NCBI GenBank assembly: GCA_900542445.1
Contig: UQNN01000003.1
Location: 62,001 to 126,000, forward strand
Direction of reading: 5' to 3'
Source: an uncultured Eubacteriales bacterium
GTDB lineage: Bacteria > Bacillota > Clostridia > Christensenellales > Aristaeellaceae
Length of the DNA: 64,000 bases
Position 1 is the first letter of the stretch. Each line of letters starts with the position of its first letter. Below, piece by piece: positions 8,335 to 16,130 of this stretch. Both the position numbers and the translations under genes were made by a program. Below the pieces are notes generated by a model, which saw only the letters and a program-made list of their open reading frames with translations, did no database searches and was not told where the DNA came from.

Positions 8335-8507
8335 TCGGCCGTCTGCCGTCTGCCGTCGGCACGGCCGAAAAGCTTCGATTTCGTTCTCTACTCTATTAGA
8401 CGCAGCATAAGCCGGTTTTTTTACGCGTTTCATTTATTTTTGTAAAAATTACAAAATTTTCAAATTCTGTAAAAAAAGCGTAACAAATCGCGTCTTTTCA
8501 TCGTCTA
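8335..8507. promoter_or_regulatory. Divergent control region with an ECF-type promoter for the DUF3048 gene
   Basis: This 300-base gap holds three signals. (1) An inverted repeat TCGGCCGT/ACGGCCGA (8335-8342, 8361-8368). (2) An AT-rich palindrome, TTTTGTAA and TTACAAAA around AAA (8438-8456). (3) On the plus strand, an AAC (8482-8484), 17 bases, CGTCTA (8502-8507) motif, which has the same spacing and flanking bases (AACAAATCG; TCGTCTAT) as the promoter in front of the ECF sigma factor at 15566. No sigma-A promoter stands out upstream of the DUF3048 gene. Confidence 0.6.
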
Positions 8508-8610
8508 TTCAAGTGAAAGAACCAACCAACCCACCCTGCCGCGCGGTTTTTGCCGCCCGGCGCGTCGTTACAGCCGATGACACAACATGTTTTGAAGGAG
8601 GAAGAAACAC

Positions 8611-9819
8611 ATGTATCGATTCCTGAAGATGACTTCTCTGGCTGCGCTGTGCGCGCTGCTGGCTGTTCCCGCCGGAGCGGGCGCGGCGCGGGGCGATTTC
8701 GATCTGAGCGCTTCCGGCCTGAACACAAGCGGATATGCTCAACAGCTCGGCGCGCCGAAATCCTATGGCTCGGAAAAGCTTTCCCTCAAAATGCCCAAGG
8801 AAAACGCGGTACAGGATGGCGTAAACCCCATTACGGGCGAAGCCTTCTCCGGCGAATACCGCCCAACGCTCGTCTCCATCGACGCCCACCCTGCCGCTCT
8901 GCCGCACTGGGGCGTGGCCTCCGCCGATCTCATCTATGAAATGCCGATTCAGGCGGACGGCTCCACCCGCGAACTGGCGCTGTTCATGGGCGATTATCCC
9001 GACGGCGCGGGCCCGGTTCGTTCCGCGCGCGTGCCGATGTGCTCCCTGCGGGAGATGTGGGGCGGCGTATTCTGCTTCTACGGCTATCAGGAAGGCCGCG
9101 ACAAAAACAACATGAAGGATTGGATCGAGGCCAACAGCAGCGTCAAAAAGCTGAAATACCCGTATGTGAACGGCATCAGCAAAAACTCGGACTGGTTCCC
9201 GCGCTCCAGCGACGGCGGCCACGTCGGTCCGCATAACGTGCGGCTGGATATGAACGCGGTCTATGCCAGCTATGCCGAAACCCCGTCCGCGCACCCCTTT
9301 ACCTTCACAGAAACCGGCCTTGAGCGCGGCGAAGACGTGAACGGCGTGATCATCAACTATAAGACGACGACCGATGCCTACATGACCGCCTATGAATATA
9401 ACCCGTCCACCGGACTGTTTGAGCGCTACCGCAACGGTTACGCCTACACCGACGGCAATACGGGCGAAACCTGCGCTTACGCCAACGTCATCGTCGTCCG
9501 CACGGATATCTCGTGGGCGAGCGGCAACCCGTCCCGTCCGGTCATCCGGCTGAACGGTCAGGGCGCGGCCGAAATCTTCCAGAACGGCAAATACATCCGC
9601 GGCAGCTGGGCGCGCGATTGCAGTGCAACCAAGAACCTCAAAAACCGCATGGTGTTCTTCGACGAGAACGGCGAGGAACTGCCCATGAAGGTCGGCAAAA
9701 CGTTTATCCAGATCGTGGATAACGAGCAGCCCGTCGTCGTCGTCGCAGACGAAGCGGTTTCGGGCAGCGTCGAGCCGCAGAAACAGCGCGACATGGTGGG
9801 TGAGAAAAAGAAGAAGTAA
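8611..9819 (+). CDS. DUF3048 (YerB-like) exported protein
   Basis: Exported protein of 402 residues with an N-terminal signal peptide (hydrophobic core about 7-22, cleavage after an AGAGA region) and no lipobox cysteine. The family core is clear: RPTLVSIDAHPAALPHWG near residue 90, then ADLIYEMPI and GPVRSARVP, which correspond to the conserved VGPVRSAR block; the C-terminal DUF3048_C domain begins near 265. The biochemical role of the family is not established; many Firmicutes carry it as a lipoprotein. A GAAGGAGG site precedes the ATG. An ECF-type promoter motif upstream suggests membership in an envelope-stress regulon. Confidence 0.88.
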   Translation: MYRFLKMTSLAALCALLAVPAGAGAARGDFDLSASGLNTSGYAQQLGAPKSYGSEKLSLKMPKENAVQDGVNPITGEAFSGEYRPTLVSIDAHPAALPHWGVASADLIYEMPIQADGSTRELALFMGDYPDGAGPVRSARVPMCSLREMWGGVFCFYGYQEGRDKNNMKDWIEANSSVKKLKYPYVNGISKNSDWFPRSSDGGHVGPHNVRLDMNAVYASYAETPSAHPFTFTETGLERGEDVNGVIINYKTTTDAYMTAYEYNPSTGLFERYRNGYAYTDGNTGETCAYANVIVVRTDISWASGNPSRPVIRLNGQGAAEIFQNGKYIRGSWARDCSATKNLKNRMVFFDENGEELPMKVGKTFIQIVDNEQPVVVVADEAVSGSVEPQKQRDMVGEKKKK

Positions 9820-9907
9820 ACATTTAACTCCTTCCGTCATACCAATCCCATATGGCCGCCATCAGCGGCACGCATAAAAAGCAGAATCTTTGACAATCTT
9901 CGGTTGA

Positions 9908-9938
9908 AGCGGGGCGTTGGCAGCGCCCCGCTTTTTTC
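9908..9938 (+). terminator. Terminator after the DUF3048 gene
   Basis: AGCGGGGCG (9908-9916) pairs perfectly with CGCCCCGCT (9924-9932), followed by TTTTTT. Confidence 0.9.
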
Positions 9939-10038
9939 GATATTCTTGAAAAAAGATGGGCTTCTGCCGTTTTTCCGCCTTTAAAATCCGAAAAAGTTCC
10001 GAAACCTTTTCCAAAAAAGCGAAATGTTCGTGAACGAA

Positions 10039-10067
10039 TTGACAAAAACAATTTCCGGTGTTACAAT
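10039..10067 (+). promoter_or_regulatory. Sigma-A promoter of the flavoprotein gene
   Basis: TTGACA (10039-10044), 17 bases, TACAAT (10062-10067). GAAGGAGGT follows at about 10083. Confidence 0.88.
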
Positions 10068-10099
10068 ACCTGTGCGAATGCAGAAGGAGGTTATACTTC

Positions 10100-11944
10100 A
10101 TGAAGAAATTTGCATCCATTCTTCTGTCCATGCTGATGGCGACCGGCGCGATCGCCGCCGCTTCGGCTGAGACGTATACCGGCACCGCGCAGGGCATCGG
10201 CGAAGTTTCCGTCACCCTGACCGTGGAAGACGGCAAGATCACGGCGGCTGAGGTCGTCGGCGAAAACGAGACCAAGGGCATCGGCTATGAGCCGTGCGCC
10301 GACGGCACGTATGCCGACGCGATTGTCGCCGCGCAGGGCGTGGATTTTGACAGCATCTCCGGCGCGACCGTGACGAGCAACGCCGTCAAGGACGCGACGA
10401 AAAAGGCCATGGCGGCGGCCGGTCTCATCGAGGCTGAAGATACCACCGTGGCGGACGCCGAGTGCGACGTGGTGATCGTCGGCGCGGGCGGCGCGGGCAT
10501 GACCGCTGCGCTTCAGGCCGTCGATTCCGGCGTGAACAGTGTCATCATCGTGGAAAAGGGCGGCTCCACCGGCGGCAACACCAGCCGCGCGACCGGCGGC
10601 ATGAACGCCGCGAAGACCGCCTATCAGGATAAGAACGAATGGTCTGACGCGACCACGACGGCCGTGGAAAAGACCATCGCGACTGCGAAGGAAAAGTATG
10701 GCGACAAGATCGGCGATCTGATCGCGACTGTCGAAGCCCAGTTTGAGGCATACAAGGCGAACCCGACCGGCTACTTTGATTCCGTCGAGCTGTTCGCGCT
10801 GGATACCATGGTCGGCGGCAAATGCCTGAACAACCTGGATCTGGTCAAGACTCTGACCGGCAATTCTGCCGAAGCCATCGACTGGCTGGCCACCAAGGAC
10901 GCGCATTTGACCAACGTCGGCTCTTTCGGCGGCGCGAGCGTCAAGCGCATCCACCGCGCCACCACCGAGGACGGCAAGACCACCCCGGTCGGCGCGTATC
11001 TGGTCAAAGTGCTGACCGCCGATGTGGAGGCCGAGGATAAGATCGACCTGCGCACCAACACCGCCGCCACCGAGCTGGTCATGGAAGACGGCAAGGCTGT
11101 CGGCGTGAAGGTCAAGAATGAGAACGGCGAATACACCATCCGCGCCAAGGCCGTCATTCTGGCCAGCGGCGGCTTCGGCGCCGATCTGGACCGCGTGGCC
11201 GCGCTCAAGCCGGAACTCGCGGGCTTTGTGACCACCAATGTGCCCACCATCACCGGCGACGGCATCGACATGGCTGTGGCCGTCGGCGCGGCGACCGTGG
11301 ATATGGATCAGATTCAGATTCATCCGTCCGTTTACACCGAAACCACCACGGCGCTGATCACCGAGGGCATCCGCGGCGACGGCGCGATCCTGGTCAACCA
11401 GGAAGGCAAGCGCTTCGTCAACGAGCTGGAAACCCGCGACAACGTCTCTGCTGCTGAGCTGGCTCAGGAAGGCGGCTACGCTTACACCATCCTCGACCAG
11501 AAAATGATGGACGCTTCTTCCACCTACAACGGCTATTTCACCAAGGGCTACGCCGTGCAGGCGGACAGCTATGAAGAGCTGGCCGAGAAGCTGGGCGTCG
11601 ACCCGGCGACCTTCGCCGCGACGATGGAAACCTGGAACAAGGCTGTCGCCGATCAGAAAGACGACGAGTTTGGCCGCCTGTCCTTCGCTTCCGCGCTGGA
11701 TACCGCGCCCTACTACGCCATCAAGGTTTCTCCGGGCATCCATCACACGATGGGCGGCGTGAAGATCAACACCAACGCCGAAGTGCTCACTGAGGCTGGC
11801 GAAGCCATCCCCGGCCTGTACGCGGCTGGCGAAGTCACCGGCGGCGTGCATGGCGCGAACCGCCTGGGCGGCAACGCCGTGGCCGATATCGTGGTCTTTG
11901 GCCGCATTGCGGCTCAAAACGCGGCGGCTTACATCGCGAAGTAA
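10100..11944 (+). CDS. Exported FMN/FAD flavoprotein, fumarate-reductase-like (flavocytochrome c family)
   Basis: Probably reduces fumarate, urocanate or a related enoate outside the membrane. The 614-residue protein has a signal peptide (1-23), an FMN_bind domain with the flavinylation motif SGATVTS (87-93; FMN expected on Thr92 through ApbE), then an FAD_binding_2 domain starting with the dinucleotide motif DVVIVGAGGAGMTAA (123-137). HHTMGG near the C-terminus matches the active-site region of soluble fumarate reductases. No heme-binding CxxCH motif is present, so electrons must come through FMN. The ATG at 10100 follows AAGGAGG. It stands alone with its own promoter and terminator. The substrate cannot be decided from the sequence. 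Confidence 0.9.
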   Translation: MKKFASILLSMLMATGAIAAASAETYTGTAQGIGEVSVTLTVEDGKITAAEVVGENETKGIGYEPCADGTYADAIVAAQGVDFDSISGATVTSNAVKDATKKAMAAAGLIEAEDTTVADAECDVVIVGAGGAGMTAALQAVDSGVNSVIIVEKGGSTGGNTSRATGGMNAAKTAYQDKNEWSDATTTAVEKTIATAKEKYGDKIGDLIATVEAQFEAYKANPTGYFDSVELFALDTMVGGKCLNNLDLVKTLTGNSAEAIDWLATKDAHLTNVGSFGGASVKRIHRATTEDGKTTPVGAYLVKVLTADVEAEDKIDLRTNTAATELVMEDGKAVGVKVKNENGEYTIRAKAVILASGGFGADLDRVAALKPELAGFVTTNVPTITGDGIDMAVAVGAATVDMDQIQIHPSVYTETTTALITEGIRGDGAILVNQEGKRFVNELETRDNVSAAELAQEGGYAYTILDQKMMDASSTYNGYFTKGYAVQADSYEELAEKLGVDPATFAATMETWNKAVADQKDDEFGRLSFASALDTAPYYAIKVSPGIHHTMGGVKINTNAEVLTEAGEAIPGLYAAGEVTGGVHGANRLGGNAVADIVVFGRIAAQNAAAYIAK

Positions 11945-11961
11945 CAACCTGACCGCAATAT

Positions 11962-11997
11962 AAAGCGGCGGCTCTCATGAAAGAGAGCCGCCGCTTT
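11962..11997. terminator. Bidirectional terminator
   Basis: A perfect 15-bp stem (AAAGCGGCGGCTCTC, 11962-11976, with 11983-11997) flanked by T-runs on both strands, between convergent genes. Confidence 0.9.
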
Positions 11998-12012
11998 TGC
12001 GTATGTATGGAT

Positions 12013-12726
12013 TCAGTTCACGCTCAGCGCGTCGTCGCCGAGTTTATACCCTGCGCCGTCTACGTACAGCAGCAGTTTCGCTTCCGTAAGCACCGTCTGG
12101 TCGTCCGCGCGCGAAATCAGCAGGGTGAGCACCGGATCTTTGGCGTCGGCGGCGGGCGTCTGGTCGCTCCAGACGATCGTTTCGCCGTCGCTCTCCGCCG
12201 TCGCGCCGACAGTGACATAGGTTCCCAGCAGCGCGTCCCACTTCATGAAAACGCCGCTCGTCGCGCTCAGCACATAGTGGGCGTCCATCGGCGCGCCGCT
12301 TTCATCCAGAACGGACGGGGTCAGCATCAGGCCAGAAAGCGTGCTGTCCCCCGGCGTATAACGCCGCATGGTCATCAGTTCCAGCCTGCCGCCGTCAAAC
12401 GCCGCAGAAAGGCTGAGCAGCGTGTCCTCTTCCCGCGTATAGCCCAGCGCGCCGGGCATGTAGCTGATTAAAATCGAGCCGTATCCGCCGTTCTGAAAAT
12501 AGTCGCCAAGCTGCGCGTCGTGCCACGCAGCGCGATCCTCTTCGGAAAGCAGGCCGCGCTGCACCGCCAGATCGCCCAGCTCATTCAGAAACGCCTCGTA
12601 GCTGTCTTCCAGCGCAATCAGGTCGTCTACGCTCAACAGCGGGCTGCCTTCTTCCGCAGGCGCGCTCAGCGGAAACAGCGCAAGGGGCAGGGACAGGCAG
12701 ACGGAAAAAAACAGTTTTTTCTTCAT
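12013..12726 (-). CDS. Hypothetical exported protein
   Basis: Unrecognised protein of 237 residues with a clear signal peptide (KKK, hydrophobic core about 5-22, cleavage near APA-EE). The mature part starts with an acidic helix (LLSVDDLIALEDSYEAFLNE) and continues as a beta-rich domain. GAGGAG lies upstream of the ATG. It is the last gene after two phosphodiester glycosidase paralogues, 32 bases behind the nearer one, so it is probably co-transcribed with them. Confidence 0.75.
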   Translation of the reverse strand: MKKKLFFSVCLSLPLALFPLSAPAEEGSPLLSVDDLIALEDSYEAFLNELGDLAVQRGLLSEEDRAAWHDAQLGDYFQNGGYGSILISYMPGALGYTREEDTLLSLSAAFDGGRLELMTMRRYTPGDSTLSGLMLTPSVLDESGAPMDAHYVLSATSGVFMKWDALLGTYVTVGATAESDGETIVWSDQTPAADAKDPVLTLLISRADDQTVLTEAKLLLYVDGAGYKLGDDALSVN

Positions 12727-12758
12727 AAAAGCAGCTCCTCGGCGCGGGAAAAACAGGT

Positions 12759-13601
12759 TTATTTCGTGAAATACACGATATCGCTGACATCGCGCTCACG
12801 CGAACCGCTGGTCTTATTGACGCGCTGATCGCCGAGCACCATCGTGGCGCTTCCGCCGCCGTCAAGGTTATAGGCCACTTTGCAGCCCTGCTCAACGAAC
12901 ACCTGCTGAAGCTCCTGCAAGGTCATGCCCTTGTCGCTCCAACCGTCGCGGCGGCCGTCCGCCACGATGATGACATAGTGGTTTGCGTCCACCTGGCCGA
13001 TGGCCGTGCGCGGCTCGCGAATGGTGTCCTTGGTCGAGATGATGTATTTTTCCGGCAGTTCCACCGCCGCGCCGTCGTTGACCAGCAGCGGCCCGAAGGT
13101 GAAGCTCTGCACAACGCCCTCGTCGATGTATTTCTGCCCCTCGCCCGCGTTATATGTGCCGCGCGGCAGGGCGACGAACGTGCCGTCGTTCATGATGAGC
13201 AGCTGGTCGCGCGTGGAAGCCTCGTCGCGATAGAGCATGCCGTTGCGGATGACCAGACCGTTCTTGTCCTTGTAGTTGTAGTAATCGCCGTTGACGGCCA
13301 AAATGGCGTCGTGGCGCTCGGCAATGGCGCTGGTGGCCTCCGAATTGCTCTTGGAGTATTCCTCTCCGGCGAACGCGGTTTGCAGCTGCGCGGGATCGTC
13401 CACATAGACGTTGGCGACAAAGAAGCGCAGACTCGTGCGGTTGAACGCATAGCACCACTGATCGATGGTGATCTGAATGGTTTCGCCCTCGTAGGTCGTC
13501 GTATCCTCAATGGTTCTGGTGTTCGGTTCGGTCGCCGCAAGCGCGCAGACCGGCAAACAGAGCGCCAGCACCAACGCCGCCCAGCAGATGATTTTTTTCA
13601 T
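12759..13601 (-). CDS. Exported phosphodiester glycosidase family protein (NAGPA/DUF2233)
   Basis: Member of the family of the mammalian uncovering enzyme, which cleaves sugar-phosphodiester bonds; bacterial members are secreted and thought to act on cell-wall or capsular glycan phosphodiesters. The 280-residue protein has a signal peptide (1-22). Family blocks seen are AILAVNGDYY (near 110), PRTAIGQVD and VADGRR (near 200-215), and AYNLDGGGSATM near residue 250, the usual active-site glycine-rich turn. It lies 13 bases after a longer paralogue at 13615, indicating tandem duplication and co-transcription. Confidence 0.88.
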   Translation of the reverse strand: MKKIICWAALVLALCLPVCALAATEPNTRTIEDTTTYEGETIQITIDQWCYAFNRTSLRFFVANVYVDDPAQLQTAFAGEEYSKSNSEATSAIAERHDAILAVNGDYYNYKDKNGLVIRNGMLYRDEASTRDQLLIMNDGTFVALPRGTYNAGEGQKYIDEGVVQSFTFGPLLVNDGAAVELPEKYIISTKDTIREPRTAIGQVDANHYVIIVADGRRDGWSDKGMTLQELQQVFVEQGCKVAYNLDGGGSATMVLGDQRVNKTSGSRERDVSDIVYFTK

Positions 13602-13614
13602 AATAGATGACTCC

Positions 13615-14826
13615 TTAATTGGTAAACATGATGATATCGCTCACCGAGCGTTCCTTGCCGCCGGAGGGCATATTGATGACCTCCCCGCGGAAATAGAGCG
13701 TCGTCGAGCCGCCGCCGTCCAGATTGAACGCAAATTCCGCGCCCTCGTCAAGGAACAGTTGTTGCAGCTGCGGGATGCTCGCGCCCGTGGAATAGCCCTC
13801 GCGGCGGCCGTCCACCACGATGACAATGTAATGCAGCGGGCCGATCTGGCCAATGGCCGTGCGCGGCTCATAATAACCGTCGTGGCAGTTCACGTAGAAA
13901 CTCGAAGGCAGCGTCGCCGCCTTGCCGTCCTCCACCAGCACCGGGCCAAATTCAAAGGTCTGCCACGTCTGCGCCTGTTCCAGCTTGTTGGCGACGAGAC
14001 CCTGCTTGCCGCTTCTGTCCGTCTGCGCGGAAAGATTGCCGTCCTTGTCCACGATGAGCAGATGATGCTTCCGAATATTCTGCCGCCGCAGCACTTCGCC
14101 GTTGCGGATGATGACGCCGTCGCGATGGTATCGGCAGAAATCCGCGTTGATCGCCAGCACGGGGTTGTAACGCCCCGCAATATCGCTGACCGCCTCATAA
14201 ATGCCGCTCTTGAAATCGTCGCCCGCAAAGGCCGTTCGGAATTGATCCGCGCTGCTGAGCTGAATGTCGCAGACGAAATAAGTCATGCTGTCCTTCGTCT
14301 TCTGCTCGATGGATACGGCGATGTTGTCCGATTCGTAATGCAGCTGGCCCGGCTCATAATGCTTAAAGCCCGTGGACGTATCCGCCGTGGTCTGCGTCTG
14401 CGTCGTTTCCTGCCGGGTTTCGGCCTGGGCAGTCAGGGTTTCCTGTTTGGCCTCCTGCTTCACTTCCAGCTTCTCCTGATCCGGGTTGAAACTGGCCGCC
14501 GCGGCCAAAGCGCTGTCCGGCTCCGGCGTCGGACCGGGCAGGCGCTGCACCGTCTTTTCATTCTGAATGGCCGCCCACTGGGTAAAACGCTGCTGCACCG
14601 TCGGCACATCGCCCATCGGCGCGCTGGCGTTGCACAGCGTCAGCAGCATCGCGGCGCAGATTGCGCCGCCCAGCCAGCGGCCGGCGTGCATGCACTCAAA
14701 CGAAGGCACGCCGAAATAGCGCTTGCGGATCGCCGGCTCAAGCGTGCGTTTTTCCTCCGGCGGAGGCGGCGGCGCTTTGTCGTAGCGCCGGAGCGGTGTG
14801 CGCTTAAACTGGTCAAGCGGCTTCAT
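13615..14826 (-). CDS. Membrane-anchored phosphodiester glycosidase family protein (NAGPA/DUF2233)
   Basis: Paralogue of the adjacent gene (13615 here, 12759 there), 403 residues. Instead of a cleavable signal peptide it has a cytoplasmic basic/proline-rich head (APPPPPEEKR, 18-27) and one membrane segment at about 50-68, then a Gln/Thr-rich linker (about 100-150) and the glycosidase domain. Conserved blocks are PVLAINADF, PRTAIGQIG, VVDGRREG and AFNLDGGGSTTL. The two enzymes thus differ mainly in anchoring: one released, one held at the membrane. GAGGAG precedes the ATG, behind a perfect consensus promoter. Confidence 0.87.
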   Translation of the reverse strand: MKPLDQFKRTPLRRYDKAPPPPPEEKRTLEPAIRKRYFGVPSFECMHAGRWLGGAICAAMLLTLCNASAPMGDVPTVQQRFTQWAAIQNEKTVQRLPGPTPEPDSALAAAASFNPDQEKLEVKQEAKQETLTAQAETRQETTQTQTTADTSTGFKHYEPGQLHYESDNIAVSIEQKTKDSMTYFVCDIQLSSADQFRTAFAGDDFKSGIYEAVSDIAGRYNPVLAINADFCRYHRDGVIIRNGEVLRRQNIRKHHLLIVDKDGNLSAQTDRSGKQGLVANKLEQAQTWQTFEFGPVLVEDGKAATLPSSFYVNCHDGYYEPRTAIGQIGPLHYIVIVVDGRREGYSTGASIPQLQQLFLDEGAEFAFNLDGGGSTTLYFRGEVINMPSGGKERSVSDIIMFTN

Positions 14827-14861
14827 GAATCTCTCCTCAATATGAAAAAATGCTATCGTTT

Positions 14862-14890
14862 ATTATACTTCGATTGCGGTTCTATGTCAA
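14862..14890 (-). promoter_or_regulatory. Consensus sigma-A promoter of the glycosidase operon
   Basis: On the minus strand TTGACA (14890-14885), a 17-base spacer and TATAAT (14867-14862): a full consensus match, 36 bases before the start codon. Confidence 0.92.
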
Positions 14891-14900
14891 ACGGAGGATA

Positions 14901-15488
14901 TCAGCTGCTCAAACTTTCCAGATATCCTTCCAGCGCCTGCACGTCGTCAAACATCCGCCCGTCGCGAAGCTCGTCCTGCTCTTCTTCGGCGGCCGCCGTC
15001 ACGGGAATATCCGTCTTGCGAACGACGCTCAGCGCTTCGCCTGTCGTATTCTGCCAGACAGCCAGCAATCCGTCCTCCCCGCCCCGCAAAACCCAGTGCA
15101 GCGGACAGGGCATATCCATCCGCGTGGTTATATCCACCTCGCCTGCCGAAAAGCCCGTGACCGCCGCGTTTTCATACAGCCCGCCGATTTCCTTTTCCAG
15201 CACGCTGCGCGTCAGCCCGACAAGCTGTGCGGGCAGTTTTTCCCGCCGCTGAACGCTGTGGCCGCAGGGCGCGTAATACAGCGTGCGGTGCAGATACGTC
15301 TCCCTGTTCGTTTGGGCGGATAAGTCCGCCCCCGCGGGCGCTTCGGCGCTTTCGACGCTCTGCGCGGCCGCGGTCTGCGGCTTCTTTTCGTTCGGCGCGT
15401 CCGCTCCCCGTGCAGGCATCAGACACAGCAGCGCGGCCACCAGAACGATAATCAGCAGATATCGATACGAAACATGCAACGAGATCAT
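14901..15488 (-). CDS. BofC C-terminal-domain-like exported or membrane-tethered protein
   Basis: A protein of 195 residues with an N-terminal hydrophobic segment (about 9-24). The later part, YAPCGHSVQR, a middle EIGGLYENAAVTGFSAGEVDI region, CPLHWVLRGGEDGLLAVW and a C-terminal EEEQDELRDGRMFDDVQALE segment, resembles BofC-type proteins; in Bacillus BofC restrains the SpoIVB protease in sporulation. The match is from memory and only moderate. The ATG at 15488 directly abuts AAGGAG, too close for a normal ribosome binding site; the TTG at 15479, 9 bases after GGAG, is the likelier start. The start region lies in a long hairpin. Confidence 0.6.
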   Translation of the reverse strand: MISLHVSYRYLLIIVLVAALLCLMPARGADAPNEKKPQTAAAQSVESAEAPAGADLSAQTNRETYLHRTLYYAPCGHSVQRREKLPAQLVGLTRSVLEKEIGGLYENAAVTGFSAGEVDITTRMDMPCPLHWVLRGGEDGLLAVWQNTTGEALSVVRKTDIPVTAAAEEEQDELRDGRMFDDVQALEGYLESLSS

Positions 15489-15522
15489 CTCCTTTTGCGC
15501 TCATTGTGCGCAGGAGATGATC
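15483..15522 (-). promoter_or_regulatory. Hairpin that would hide the ribosome binding site of the BofC-like gene
   Basis: Outer arms GATCATCTCC (15483-15492) and GGAGATGATC (15513-15522) are perfect inverted repeats, with inner arms TGCGC and GCGCA. In the minus-strand mRNA the 3' arm contains AGGAG and the first codon, so the folded form would block initiation. Confidence 0.5.
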
Positions 15523-15565
15523 GGCGCATGATGGAAATAAATAGCTTCCTTTTTTTCAAAAAACC

Positions 15566-15592
15566 GAACAAATCGCCCCGCTGTCTCGTCTA
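15566..15592 (+). promoter_or_regulatory. ECF-type promoter of the sigma factor operon
   Basis: GAAC (15566-15569), 17 bases, CGTCTA (15587-15592). This is the classic ECF pattern of a GAAC -35 and a CGTC -10 and suggests that the sigma factor transcribes its own gene. A near twin is found before the DUF3048 gene at 8482. Confidence 0.65.
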
Positions 15593-15617
15593 TAAGGTGT
15601 AAGGAGGTGAAGCGCCG

Positions 15618-16130
15618 ATGGAGATTGCCGCGGATGAAAGCCCGAAACAGCGCCTTACCCGACTGGTCAGGCAATATCAAACCGACCTGCTCCGCATCTG
15701 CTATATCCAGCTGCACGATACGGCGCTGGCCGAAGACGCCGTGCAGGAAACCTATCTCAAGGCCTATCGGTCCATGCCCGCTTTTCGGGGCGATTGCAGC
15801 GAAAAAACGTGGCTGATGCGCATCGCGGTCAACGTCTGCCGCGACATGCTTCGTTCGGCGTGGTTCCGCCATCTGGACCGCCGCATAACGCTAGAGCAGC
15901 TGCCCGAACCGATTGCACAGCCAAGCGAAGAGGATTGCTTTCTGACGGTGGAGGTCATGCGGCTTCCGCAGAAATACCGCGAAGCCGTCCTTCTGTATTA
16001 CTACGAAGCCATGACGACCGATGAAATCGCGCAGGCGCTGGGCGTTGCAAAGTCTACCGTCTCGGCGCGCCTTGAGCAGGGCCGTCAAGCCCTTCGGAAA
16101 GCGCTGGAAAGGAGGCGTTTGCATGGATGA
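15618..16130 (+). CDS. ECF-type RNA polymerase sigma factor
   Basis: Directs RNA polymerase to a specific regulon, typically envelope stress. The 170-residue protein has region 2 (about 15-85: LLRICYIQLHDTALAEDAVQ, with the EDAVQETYLKAYR helix and KTWLMRIAVNVCRD) and region 4 (about 115-165: LPQKYREAVLLYYYEAMTTDEIAQALG, STVSARLEQGRQAL). AAGGAGGTG precedes the ATG by 9 bases. The stop overlaps the next gene by 8 bases, the usual translational coupling of sigma and anti-sigma factors. Confidence 0.93.
   Translation: MEIAADESPKQRLTRLVRQYQTDLLRICYIQLHDTALAEDAVQETYLKAYRSMPAFRGDCSEKTWLMRIAVNVCRDMLRSAWFRHLDRRITLEQLPEPIAQPSEEDCFLTVEVMRLPQKYREAVLLYYYEAMTTDEIAQALGVAKSTVSARLEQGRQALRKALERRRLHG

Noticed and set aside
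10091..11947. Long open frame on the strand opposite the flavoprotein gene (618 codons)
   Set aside because: It mirrors a GC-rich gene with clear FMN and FAD motifs, has no domain of its own and no ribosome binding site.
13510..15252. Long plus-strand open frame opposite the two glycosidase genes
   Set aside because: Low-complexity Arg/His-rich product spanning two real genes and their promoter; a by-product of high GC at third codon positions.
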